Shown here piece by piece: positions 57,186 through 64,000 of a stretch of DNA of 64,000 nt. Below the pieces are notes generated by a model. The model saw only the letters and a list, made by a program, of their open reading frames with translations. It ran no database searches and was not told the DNA's origin. This DNA is from Myxococcales bacterium (GTDB lineage Bacteria > Myxococcota_A > Polyangia > Polyangiales > Ga0077539), in assembly GCA_016792845.1 (NCBI GenBank), contig JAEUKH010000023.1, positions 1 to 64,000 of the forward strand. Direction: 5' to 3'. Every line of letters begins with the position of its first letter. The stretch's first letter is position 1. Both the position numbers and the translations under genes were made by a program.

Positions 57186-57566
57186 TCAGACGCCCTTGAC
57201 GGTGACCGTCGCGCCGGCTTCGGTCAGCTTCTTCTTGAGGTCTTCGGCGGCGGCCTTGTCGAGGCCTTCCTTCAGCATCTTGGGGGCGCCTTCGACGAGG
57301 GCCTTGGCCTCACCGAGGCCGAGCCCGGTGATCTCGCGGACGACCTTGATCACGTTGATCTTGTTCGCGCCAGCGGCGGTGAGCTCAACGTTGAACTCGG
57401 TGGGCTCGGCCGGGGCAGCGGCGGCCGGGGCGGCGGCGGCGGCGGGGCCGGCGACGGCGACCGGCGCGGCCTTGACGCCGAGCTTGTCTTCGAGAGCCTT
57501 GACGAGCTCCGAGGCTTCGATGAGCGAGAGCTTGCTGATGCTGTCAACGAGCTGCTGGATTTCCAT
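57186..57566 (-). CDS. rplL: 50S ribosomal protein L7/L12
   Basis: 126 residues. N-terminal dimer helix ([20 protein letters not shown]), Ala/Pro hinge, and C-terminal factor-binding domain [20 protein letters not shown]...[15 protein letters not shown]. Fits family length. The upstream 78-base gap to rplJ is A/T-rich and contains hairpin GGGCA-N7-TGCCC and ribosome site AAGGAAG. Confidence 0.98.
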   Translation of the reverse strand: MEIQQLVDSISKLSLIEASELVKALEDKLGVKAAPVAVAGPAAAAAPAAAAPAEPTEFNVELTAAGANKINVIKVVREITGLGLGEAKALVEGAPKMLKEGLDKAAAEDLKKKLTEAGATVTVKGV

Positions 57567-57644
57567 TTTGATCTTCCTTCTTACTTACTTTGGGCAATCA
57601 TTGTGCCCATAGGGGTTGTTGATTGAAAAACAGTCTTCTTACGA

Positions 57645-58229
57645 TCACGCACCTTCGCCGCCACCCTCGAGCTTGCGCTTGAGCGCGTCGAGAGCGTAGG
57701 CGAGGTTCTGGCCCGGGGCGTTGATGATGGCGACCACGTTTTGCGCGGGGGCCATGATCGTCGCGAGGAGCTGCGCCTGAACTTCCTTCAGGCCCGGCAG
57801 CTTCGACATCTCTGCCTCGACCCAGGCCCCATCACGGACCTGGCCACCGAGGAGACCTGCCTTGACCTTGAGCTTGTCGGCCTTGTTGGCGGTGTCTTTC
57901 TTGAAGTCGACGATGACCTTGGCGGCCAGCGAGGGATCTTCTTTGCACCACGCCACGCCCGTCATGCCCTGAAGCGAGACGTGCGAGGTGCGCGCGCCGC
58001 CGCCGCCGAGCTTGCCCACCGCCCCGACATACGCCGAGTCTTTGAGCGCGTGACGAATCACGGTGTTCTTGACGACCTTGTACTCAATGCCCTGCTTCTT
58101 GAACGCGCGGCGAAGCGCGGTCACGGTGCCGACATTGAGGCCCTTGAAGTCGAGGAGGACCGCCGCGATGCTGCCATCGAATTGGGCCTTGATCTTACCG
58201 ATCTCTTCGGTCTTCTGGGTCTTGTTCAT
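57645..58229 (-). CDS. rplJ: 50S ribosomal protein L10
   Basis: 194 residues, the rRNA-binding base of the L7/L12 stalk. Recognised by KGLNVGTVTALRRAFKKQG, YKVVKNTVIRHAL and the C-terminal helix that binds L12 (LLATIMAPAQNVVAIINAPG). About 20-25 residues longer than many L10, mostly in the C-terminus. Starts 3 bases after the rplA stop, so it has no separate leader. Confidence 0.97.
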   Translation of the reverse strand: MNKTQKTEEIGKIKAQFDGSIAAVLLDFKGLNVGTVTALRRAFKKQGIEYKVVKNTVIRHALKDSAYVGAVGKLGGGGARTSHVSLQGMTGVAWCKEDPSLAAKVIVDFKKDTANKADKLKVKAGLLGGQVRDGAWVEAEMSKLPGLKEVQAQLLATIMAPAQNVVAIINAPGQNLAYALDALKRKLEGGGEGA

Positions 58230-58232
58230 CGT

Positions 58233-58946
58233 TCAGTTCTCCTCGGTGCGTTCGATGAAGAACGCCGGGTCAACCTTGACGCCCGGACCCATCGTCGACG
58301 ACAGGGTGATCGACTTCAGGTAGGTGCCCTTGGCCGTCGCCGGCTTGGCACGCACCAGCGCCGCCACGAGCGCCTTGGCGTTCTCGCCGATCGCCGCAGT
58401 GCCGAAGCTCGCCTTGCCGATGCGGGCGTGGACGACGCCAGCCTTCTCGGTGCGATACTCAACCTTGCCGCCCTTGGCCTCGCGCACCGCGTTGGCGATG
58501 TCGAAGGTCACCGTGCCGACCTTGGGGTTCGGCATGAGACCGCGCGGACCGAGGACGCGACCGAGCTTACCAACCTGGCCCATCATGTCGGGGGTCGCGA
58601 TGACGCGCTCGTAATCGAGGAAGGTGCCATCGGCGACCTTCGCAACGAGCTCGTCGGCGCCCACGAAGTCAGCGCCGGCTTCACGGGCTTCGCGCTCTTT
58701 TTCGCCCTTGGCGAACACGAGCACGCGCACCGTCTGACCGGTACCGTGGGGCAGCACGATCGCGCCGCGGACCATCTGATCGGCGTGCTTCGGGTTGACC
58801 CCGAGGCGCACGGCGATCTCAACGGTCTCATCGAACTTGGCCGTGGCGCAGGTCTTCACCAGCGCGACAGCCTCGTCAAGGGCGTACCGACGGCCTGTTT
58901 CGACCTTTTCGAGTACGGCTCGACGCCTCTTGGGAATCTTTGCCAT
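58233..58946 (-). CDS. rplA: 50S ribosomal protein L1
   Basis: 237 residues. Signatures [21 protein letters not shown] [33 protein letters not shown] and [15 protein letters not shown]. In many bacteria L1 represses its own operon by binding the mRNA near rplK. Ribosome site AAGGAGG lies directly upstream. Confidence 0.98.
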   Translation of the reverse strand: MAKIPKRRRAVLEKVETGRRYALDEAVALVKTCATAKFDETVEIAVRLGVNPKHADQMVRGAIVLPHGTGQTVRVLVFAKGEKEREAREAGADFVGADELVAKVADGTFLDYERVIATPDMMGQVGKLGRVLGPRGLMPNPKVGTVTFDIANAVREAKGGKVEYRTEKAGVVHARIGKASFGTAAIGENAKALVAALVRAKPATAKGTYLKSITLSSTMGPGVKVDPAFFIERTEEN

Positions 58947-59052
58947 TCAACAACCTCCTTGCGGCGACTTGCTCAGCGGGTCATCGTGACCTGTTGAGGC
59001 AAGCGGCGCCTTCCACCGCGCTCCCTGTCTCGGTGGTATTCTCAGGGGTCGC

Positions 59053-59072
59053 GGCACCCGGTGATGGGTGCC
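59053..59072 (-). promoter_or_regulatory. Hairpin between rplK and rplA
   Basis: GGCACCC-ATCACC-GGGTGCC in the 152-base rplK-rplA gap. No T-run follows. It may affect mRNA processing or L1 feedback; this is inference. Confidence 0.35.
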
Positions 59073-59098
59073 ACGTCAGGGCCCACAACAACTTTGTT

Positions 59099-59521
59099 TC
59101 AGCCTTCGATCTCGATGCCCATCGACCGCGCGGTGCCGCTGATCGAGCGGATCGCCGAGTCGAGGTCGTCGGTGTTGAGGTCTTCAAGCTTCTGCTTGGC
59201 GATCTCGACCACCTTGGCCATCGGGAGCTTGCCGATCTTCTCTTTGTTCGGCCGCGCGGAGCCCTTGTCGGCGCCCACAGCCTTCATCAGAAGGATGCTC
59301 GCCGGCGGGGTCTTCAAGACCATCGTGAACGACTTGTCAGAGTACACGGTGATGACCACCGGGATGACATAGCCCTTCTTGTCTGCGGTCTTGGCGTTGA
59401 ACTCTTTGATGAACATCGGGATGTTCACGCCCGCCTGGCCGAGCACCGGGCCGATCGGGGGGCCGGGCTTGGCCTCACCACCGGGGCACTGCAGCTTTAC
59501 TTGTCCGGTTACCTTCTTCAT
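59099..59521 (-). CDS. rplK: 50S ribosomal protein L11
   Basis: 140 residues, usual length. The conserved [21 protein letters not shown] segment near the N-terminus (thiostrepton/proline-rich helix region) and C-terminal rRNA-binding domain ([37 protein letters not shown]) are intact. Confidence 0.98.
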   Translation of the reverse strand: MKKVTGQVKLQCPGGEAKPGPPIGPVLGQAGVNIPMFIKEFNAKTADKKGYVIPVVITVYSDKSFTMVLKTPPASILLMKAVGADKGSARPNKEKIGKLPMAKVVEIAKQKLEDLNTDDLDSAIRSISGTARSMGIEIEG

Positions 59522-59620
59522 CGCACTTCCTCATCGACGGGGGTTCGAACTGTTCGGGGCAATCCCGGCAGCTCTCGCACGGTTGCACGGGCTCCGTGCT
59601 GGCTCGTCGTTGCCGTAGTT

Positions 59621-60154
59621 TCAGGCCGTGATCTTCTCGACCTGATTGTAGTTAAGCTCGACTGCGGTCGGTCGGCCGAAGATGGTCACGAGCACCTTCA
59701 GCTTCTGACGCTCGGGGCGAACGTCTTCGACGACGCCCGAGAAGTTTGCGAAGGCCCCGTCGACCACCTTCACCTGGTCGTTGACCTCGAAGTTGACCTT
59801 CGGCCGCGGGGCGATGCCGCTGCCCTCGATCTGGGCCTTGATGCTGTTGATCTCGCGCTCGGGCACCGAGGTGGGGTTCTGGTCGCCCAGGAAGCCCGTC
59901 ACTTTGGAGGTGTCTTTGACAAGATGCCAGGTCGCGTCAGACATCTCCATCTGAACGAAGACGTAGCCCGGATAGAACTTGCGACGCTCGGTGCGCTGCT
60001 TGCCACCACGCACCGCGGTGACGTTCTCGGCAGGGACCAGGATCTCGCCAAAGTACTGCTCAAGCCCAGCGTTCTTGATGCGCTCTTGGAGCGACGCGCG
60101 GACTTTGTCCTCGAATCCAGAGTATGCCTGGACGATGTAGTACTTCATGGCCAT
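59621..60154 (-). CDS. nusG: Transcription termination/antitermination factor NusG
   Basis: 177 residues. NGN domain MKYYIVQAYSGFEDKVRASL...FYPGYVFVQMEM and C-terminal KOW domain DQVKVVDGAFANFSGVVEDV. Binds RNA polymerase and couples it to ribosomes or Rho. In the usual secE-nusG order. Confidence 0.98.
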   Translation of the reverse strand: MAMKYYIVQAYSGFEDKVRASLQERIKNAGLEQYFGEILVPAENVTAVRGGKQRTERRKFYPGYVFVQMEMSDATWHLVKDTSKVTGFLGDQNPTSVPEREINSIKAQIEGSGIAPRPKVNFEVNDQVKVVDGAFANFSGVVEDVRPERQKLKVLVTIFGRPTAVELNYNQVEKITA

Positions 60155-60236
60155 GGCTGCGGGTCACTGTCGCCCTCGAGACCCTCCGCGAGGGTGTCGG
60201 GTGCGCTTCTGGGGTGAAGGTGGAGAGGATGGCGCC

Positions 60237-60623
60237 TTAGCTGAGGTAGATGAGGTCGGTGATCCAGTTCCAAAAGCGGTCGATGAGGAAGATCACCACC
60301 GACGCAAGGATCGAGGTCGAGAACACCACCACCGTGGCCGTCGTGGTCTCTTCTTTCGAGGGCCACGTGACCGCCGCCAGCTCGTCGATGGTCTCCATCG
60401 CGGTGGTGCGGATGCGCTCGTTCTTCCACCCGGCGATCACCGCCACGACGCCCACCGCGATGCCAATCGCCGAGGTGACGCTGTCGTGGCCCTCCCAAGC
60501 GGCGTCGAGGCCGTGGGTGACGAGAAAGGCCACCACGCAGCCCATGACGAAATACCCCGTGTAGAGGTATCTGACTGTGCCAAGCAGGAGGGAACCTCCT
60601 GCACGATCTTGCTGCGTGCTCAC
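60237..60623 (-). CDS. secE: Preprotein translocase subunit SecE
   Basis: 128 residues with about three membrane helices; only the last is essential in most SecE proteins. The amphipathic segment ELAAVTWPSKEETTTATVVV with WPS is diagnostic. Located between tRNA-Trp and nusG as in many proteobacteria. Confidence 0.95.
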   Translation of the reverse strand: MSTQQDRAGGSLLLGTVRYLYTGYFVMGCVVAFLVTHGLDAAWEGHDSVTSAIGIAVGVVAVIAGWKNERIRTTAMETIDELAAVTWPSKEETTTATVVVFSTSILASVVIFLIDRFWNWITDLIYLS

Positions 60624-60651
60624 CGTCGATGCTCCGAGAGTGACTGAAGGG

Positions 60652-60724
60652 CAGGGGGCGAGGGGCTCGAACCCACGACCTGCGGATTTGGAATCCGCTG
60701 CTCTACCAACTGAGCTAGCCCCCT
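60652..60724 (-). tRNA. trpT: tRNA-Trp (anticodon CCA)
   Basis: Acceptor stem AGGGGGC/GCCCCCT, D arm with GCTCAGTTGGTAGAGC, anticodon loop ATTCCAAAT, T arm with GGTTCGAGCC. Sits between rpmG and secE. Confidence 0.96.
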
Positions 60725-60737
60725 TCAGGGACTCTGT

Positions 60738-60899
60738 CTATTTTGTCTCGTGATGGGTCGTGTGAGCGTTGCAGCCCGCACAAAACTTCTTAACCGTAAG
60801 GGCCGCAGTGAGCGGTGCTCGGGTGGTCTTGTAGTTGCGCTTGCCGCACTTCTCACAAGCCAGAACGATCTTCAACCTTGTTGATTCTCGCCTTGGCAT
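60738..60899 (-). CDS. rpmG: 50S ribosomal protein L33
   Basis: 53 residues from ATG 60899 with GAGG 5 bases upstream. LACEKCGKRNYKTTR and KKFCAGCNAHTTHHETK form the four-Cys zinc-binding type. Precedes tRNA-Trp and secE, as is common in delta-group bacteria. Confidence 0.96.
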   Translation of the reverse strand: MPRRESTRLKIVLACEKCGKRNYKTTRAPLTAALTVKKFCAGCNAHTTHHETK

Positions 60900-60939
60900 C
60901 GTCGCCTCGTACCGTCTCTCAACCGTCGCGAGGGCGCGG

Positions 60940-60968
60940 ACCTTCCCACCACTTCGGACGTTCGTCAA
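60940..60968 (-). promoter_or_regulatory. Possible promoter for rpmG-trpT-secE-nusG
   Basis: TTGACG (60963-60968), 17-base spacer, then GAAGGT (60940-60945). The -35 is good, the -10 poor. Placed after the tRNA terminator, where a new promoter is expected. Confidence 0.35.
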
Positions 60969-61110
60969 CCCCTTCTTCTGAGAATCTACACGATCTCGCC
61001 GAAGGGCTTGAGATGAAGTGGTTTCGCGCGGTCAGGGCGCCCGCCTGAGGCCGCGCGAGCGCCCGCCGAGGCCGCCGCGCCGTCGCGCGCCCAAAGCCTC
61101 TTCGGGGCCC

Positions 61111-61147
61111 AAAAGAAAGAAGGTGAGGCCGGAGCACTCACCTTCTT
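61111..61147 (-). terminator. Intrinsic terminator after tRNA-Thr(GGT)
   Basis: Stem AGAAGGTGAG/CTCACCTTCT with a 9-base loop, followed on the minus strand by TCTTTCTTTT. It begins at the tRNA 3' end. It separates the tRNA operon from rpmG. Confidence 0.82.
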
Positions 61148-61223
61148 TGGAGCCCACCATCGGGCTTGAACCGACGACCTCGTCCTTACCAAGGACGTGC
61201 TCTGCCAACTGAGCTAGGTGGGC
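61148..61223 (-). tRNA. thrT: tRNA-Thr (anticodon GGT)
   Basis: Acceptor GCCCACC/GGTGGGC, anticodon loop CTTGGTAAG, T arm GTCGGTTCAAGCCCGAT; the 3' CCA is encoded. Last tRNA of the four-gene cluster; tuf, usual next, is absent. Confidence 0.96.
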
Positions 61224-61244
61224 AAACAAACTTTCTCAAGACAG

Positions 61245-61317
61245 AGCGGGTAACGGGATTCGAACCCGTGACGTTCAGCTTGGAAGGCTGACGCTCTACC
61301 AACTGAGCTACACCCGC
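61245..61317 (-). tRNA. glyT: tRNA-Gly (anticodon TCC)
   Basis: Acceptor GCGGGTG/TACCCGC with one G-T pair, D arm GCTCAGTTGGTAGAGC, anticodon loop CTTCCAA, T arm with GGTTCGAATCC. CCA not encoded. Confidence 0.95.
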
Positions 61318-61339
61318 GATCACCGTCAAGTCAAGGCAG

Positions 61340-61421
<82 letters not shown>

Positions 61422-61459
61422 AAACAATGTCTCAATCTCTTCGTCAAGTCTTGGTATAG

Positions 61460-61531
61460 AGCTGACGACGGGAGTTGAACCCACAACCGACGGTTTACAA
61501 AACCGTTGCTCTACCGTTGAGCTACGCCAGC
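61460..61531 (-). tRNA. thrU: tRNA-Thr (anticodon TGT)
   Basis: Acceptor GCTGGCG/CGTCAGC, anticodon loop TTTGTAA, T arm TGTGGGTTCAACTCCC. First of the cluster; order Thr, Tyr, Gly, Thr is the same as E. coli thrU-tyrU-glyT-thrT. Confidence 0.96.
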
Positions 61532-61625
61532 GATGTGGGCTTTCGCCCGCACCCTACAATACCCCGGACCCGGGGCAGCGCGAGGGGCGCTGACTCAGCC
61601 ACCGCCGAGTGACTGTGGGGCGCGT

Positions 61626-61654
61626 CTTCTACGGCGATCGACCGGGGGTGTCAA
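61626..61654 (-). promoter_or_regulatory. Possible promoter of the tRNA cluster
   Basis: TTGACA (61649-61654), 17-base spacer, TAGAAG (61626-61631), about 95 bases before the first tRNA. The -35 is consensus; the -10 is a partial match. Confidence 0.45.
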
Positions 61655-61663
61655 AGAATAAAG

Positions 61664-62773
61664 TCAGTGCCGCGTCGATTCTTCATCAAGTACGCGAGAA
61701 CGCAGCTCATTGAGGGCCTCCTCGGCGCGCCGCGTCCAGCTGTTGTCGGTGATTCCGGTGCGGCGGGCCATGGCCATGGTGGCCTCCCACGCGCGGATGG
61801 CGCCTTGCAGGAGCACCCTGAGTCGCTCTCTGACCCGTCGCCGGTACGCCTCGCGTGTTGCGGGCTCCCAGTCTTGGGGCATCGGCGCGTCGAGGATGGC
61901 GTTGTAGAAATCTCGGTAGATCTCGCCGATTCTGAAGCCCGCGGCGGCCGCCCAGTGGGGGTTCCCCGCGCGGATCGCGTCGTTGTACTGGGCGTGCGCG
62001 TGGATCACCAGGTTGGCGCGCTGGGTGATGCGGGCCTCGCTGTCGGGCGCGTCTGCGGTGAAGGTCACCGCGGCGGCGCGGAGCCGGGTCACCTCGGCGC
62101 CGACCACGCGCGCCTCGGCGGCGTGGGTGTCATCGTCGAGGGCGGTGGCGATCTGCGCGGTGGTGCAGAGCGAGATGGCCTCGTTGGCGTCGCGCTCGGC
62201 GAGGTCGAGGTCGTTGCGCGCGAGCTGCGCGGCGGCGCGTCGCGCGAGGGCCTCGACGCGGTCGGTGAGGGTGAGCTCGCGTCGCCCGAGGAGCGCATCG
62301 GCGGCCTCGATGACCCACTCGGTCTGGCTCGCGCTCTCGCCCACCACGGCGAGGCGAAACCACGCGTCGCGGGTGAGCGAGGGGTCGTCTGCGGCGCGGC
62401 TCGCCTCGCGGAAGGCCTGCGCCGCGTCGGGCCAGTGTCGCCCGCGTTGCGCGCAGATGCCGCGGTTGTACCACGCGGGCCGCTCCCACCGGGTGCCGGC
62501 GAACTCCGCGGTGATGCGGGTGAGCGCGAGGGAGGCCTCGTCGCAGCGGCCTTCGCGCATCGCGGCCACGGCGCGGTCGAAGAGCAGGGTGGCGTCGTAG
62601 GCGTCGCCCGCGCCGCCGGGGCTCTGCTGCCCGATGATGTGAAAGCCCTCTCCTTCGCGCACCGCATGCGGCCCTTGGGGGCGTCGCGTGGGCGCCGCGG
62701 CGGGGGTGCTCGCGCAGGCCGCGGCGAGGGTGGCGGCGAGCGCCAGGGGGCCAATCCGTCGTTGACGACGCAT
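61664..62773 (-). CDS. Putative lipoprotein with TPR-like helices
   Basis: 369 residues. ATG 62773 gives a lipoprotein signal ending LAAACAST. Helical repeats follow (RAVAAMREGRCDEASLALTR, WYNRGICAQRGRHWPDAAQAF), resembling TPR or YfiO-type outer-membrane assembly lipoproteins, but no defining motif is present. Upstream extension of the frame to 63379 is antisense to the next gene and not real. Divergent from the RNase HII-like gene. Confidence 0.78.
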   Translation of the reverse strand: MRRQRRIGPLALAATLAAACASTPAAAPTRRPQGPHAVREGEGFHIIGQQSPGGAGDAYDATLLFDRAVAAMREGRCDEASLALTRITAEFAGTRWERPAWYNRGICAQRGRHWPDAAQAFREASRAADDPSLTRDAWFRLAVVGESASQTEWVIEAADALLGRRELTLTDRVEALARRAAAQLARNDLDLAERDANEAISLCTTAQIATALDDDTHAAEARVVGAEVTRLRAAAVTFTADAPDSEARITQRANLVIHAHAQYNDAIRAGNPHWAAAAGFRIGEIYRDFYNAILDAPMPQDWEPATREAYRRRVRERLRVLLQGAIRAWEATMAMARRTGITDNSWTRRAEEALNELRSRVLDEESTRH

Positions 62774-62798
62774 GCTTCTCAGTGCCTCTCTCTCTACG

Positions 62799-63707
62799 AT
62801 GGCTTGGATCGGTGTCGATGAAAATGGCCTAGGCCCGCGCCTCGGGCCCATGGTGGTGACCGGCGTCGCGATGACGACCCGCTGCGACGCGGCGGCCTTT
62901 CTTCGCGCGTCGCAGGCCGCGGGCATCGGCGACAGCAAGGGGCTCTGCGCGCACGGCGCGATGGGCGAGGTCGAGGGCTTCGTGCTCGCGGTGCTCGAGG
63001 TGCACCTCGGGCTTCGCGTCGAGACCTTCTCGGGCCTCGTGGCGGCGCTCTGCCTCGACGACGACGCGGCCTTGCGGGTGCGCTGCCCCGAGGGCGCTGC
63101 GCCGTCGGCGTGCTTCGACGAGGCGATCGCGCTTCCGGCCTTCGGTGCGGGGGTGACGCCGGCGCTCCGGGCGCGCGCAGAGGCCCTCGCGGCGGCCGGG
63201 GTCGCGGTCTCCGGGGCGCGGTTTGCGCTCGCCTGCGCGCGGCGTCTCCGCGACGCCCGAGACCTCGGCCAGAGCCGCTTCGACGTCGACCTCGGCGACA
63301 TGCTGAGGCTCGTGGCGCGGCTCGGCGCCGGGGCCGCGTCGCACGAGGTGGCGTGCGGCAAGGTCGGCGGGCGAAACAAGTACGCCGCGGCCCTTGAGGC
63401 GCTCTCTCCGTTGGTGTCAATCGAGGTCGAGTCGTCGGCCCTGTCGCGCTACCAGGTGCCGGGCCTCGGGCGCATCGCGTTCGTGCGCGACGGCGACGCG
63501 ACGGAGCCCGCGGTGGCCATGGCCTCGCTGCTCGGCAAGTACGTCCGCGAGCTGGCGATGCTGCGCCACAACCGCTTCTACCAGGCGCGGGTCGAGGGCC
63601 TCGTCGCCGCGAGCGGGTACCACGACCCGGTGACCGCGCGCTTCGTCGACGCCACGGCCCTCGTGCGCGCGCGGCTCGGCATCGACGACCGCTGTTTTGA
63701 GCGGTAG
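62799..63707 (+). CDS. Divergent ribonuclease HII-like protein
   Basis: 302 residues, longer than usual RNase HII (~200-250). Opens with WIGVDENGLGPRLGPMVVTG, matching the RNase HII GIDEAGRGPLAGPVV motif with the first catalytic Asp7-Glu8 kept. GIGDSKGL corresponds to NDSKKLS; DGDATEPAVAMASLLGKYVR to GDxxxPxxxAASILAKxxRD; ASGYHDPVT to KGYPT. The middle (~60-190) is not conserved. It could cleave RNA in RNA-DNA hybrids or be an altered paralogue; the remaining acidic residues could not be assigned by eye. ATG 62799 chosen to place the motif as in the family; the frame is open from 62772. Confidence 0.65.
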   Translation: MAWIGVDENGLGPRLGPMVVTGVAMTTRCDAAAFLRASQAAGIGDSKGLCAHGAMGEVEGFVLAVLEVHLGLRVETFSGLVAALCLDDDAALRVRCPEGAAPSACFDEAIALPAFGAGVTPALRARAEALAAAGVAVSGARFALACARRLRDARDLGQSRFDVDLGDMLRLVARLGAGAASHEVACGKVGGRNKYAAALEALSPLVSIEVESSALSRYQVPGLGRIAFVRDGDATEPAVAMASLLGKYVRELAMLRHNRFYQARVEGLVAASGYHDPVTARFVDATALVRARLGIDDRCFER

Positions 63708-63736
63708 CGCGTTCAGTATCGTAGAGAAATGCGGGT

Positions 63737-64000
63737 TTAGTAGAGTTCGACGCCGGTCGCGTCGAGCTCAAGGCGGGCGACGCGCTGGCCGGTCTGGGCT
63801 TCGGCCTCTTGCTCGCAGTGCCCATTGGGGTTGCCCGACACCACGGTGGCCTGCACCACCGCGCGTCGGCCCGTCGCCGTGCGGGGGATGAAGAACGCGT
63901 GGCCGTGCATCCGGATGTGCACCCGCTCGTTGGCGTCGCTGAGCTGCATCCAGCAGCCGGCGGCCTGGCAGACCGCTGAGACGGTGCCCTCGGTGCGCAC
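63737..64000 (-). CDS. DUF4920 domain protein, N-terminus cut off by window edge
   Basis: The 87 visible residues include GTVSAVCQAAGCWMQL and IRMHGHAFFIPRTATGRRAVVQ, typical of DUF4920 (small, usually exported, with a CxxxGCW motif). The frame runs to the window edge, so the real start and any signal peptide are missing. Function unknown. Confidence 0.75.
   Translation of the reverse strand: MRTEGTVSAVCQAAGCWMQLSDANERVHIRMHGHAFFIPRTATGRRAVVQATVVSGNPNGHCEQEAEAQTGQRVARLELDATGVELY

Overview
This 64 kb window (roughly 70% G+C by eye) looks like chromosomal DNA of a myxobacterium or relative (phylum Myxococcota). The signs are a MYXO-CTERM-like C-terminal sorting tail on the 22.6-25.4 kb protein, many lipoproteins with Cys-rich or Gly-rich repeats, a Hanks-type Ser/Thr kinase with a long Pro/Ala linker, an NtrC-type two-component pair, and G/C-ending codons throughout. 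No phage, plasmid, insertion sequence or CRISPR array is visible.

Layout. 1-2.2 kb: 3' part missing of a B12-dependent ribonucleotide reductase. 2.5-6.1 kb: a four-gene ABC exporter operon (ATPase, permease, ATPase, permease). 6.1-18.7 kb: lipoproteins, a flavin reductase, a Ser/Thr kinase, an Fe-S/CCG protein, a lipid kinase, 3-hydroxyacyl-CoA dehydrogenase, BolA, a Gly-rich surface lipoprotein and an MscS channel. 19.1-21.1 kb: a complete eukaryote-like PARP (WGR, regulatory and catalytic domains) divergent from a small zinc-ribbon protein. 21.2-25.4 kb: an MFS transporter and the MYXO-CTERM protein. 25.5-26.0 kb: an octamer tract and seven copies of a 58-59 bp hairpin repeat. 26.0-29.9 kb: sensor kinase and sigma-54 response regulator. 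30.0-42.4 kb: crotonase, TIGR01777 epimerase, a NADAR-domain protein, secreted proteins, an unidentified two-gene operon and TPR proteins.

From 42.5 to 61.5 kb everything is on the minus strand. Read in the direction of transcription it runs tRNA-Thr(TGT), Tyr, Gly, Thr(GGT), terminator, rpmG, tRNA-Trp, secE, nusG, rplK, rplA, rplJ, rplL, rpoB, rpoC, lipA, then E1-alpha, E1-beta and E2 of a 2-oxoacid dehydrogenase. This is the classical tRNA/secE-nusG/rplKAJL-rpoBC region, but the tuf gene usual between tRNA-Thr(GGT) and rpmG is absent. lipA next to the lipoyl-dependent E2 makes a functional unit: LipA makes the cofactor that E2 carries. The window ends with a lipoprotein, a divergent RNase HII-like protein and a partial DUF4920 protein.

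The least explained signals are: (1) a family of A/T-rich inverted repeats TTGAC-N5-GTCAA concentrated at 31-39 kb, in genes and at convergent gene junctions, with related palindromes at 7.5, 20.7 and 40.9 kb; (2) the PARP, its promoter-side palindrome, its zinc-ribbon neighbour and a NADAR protein 12 kb away, which together hint at ADP-ribose signalling; (3) the hairpin repeat array; (4) unusually long rplL-rpoB and rpoB-rpoC spacers; (5) the unidentified operon at 37.4-40.4 kb.
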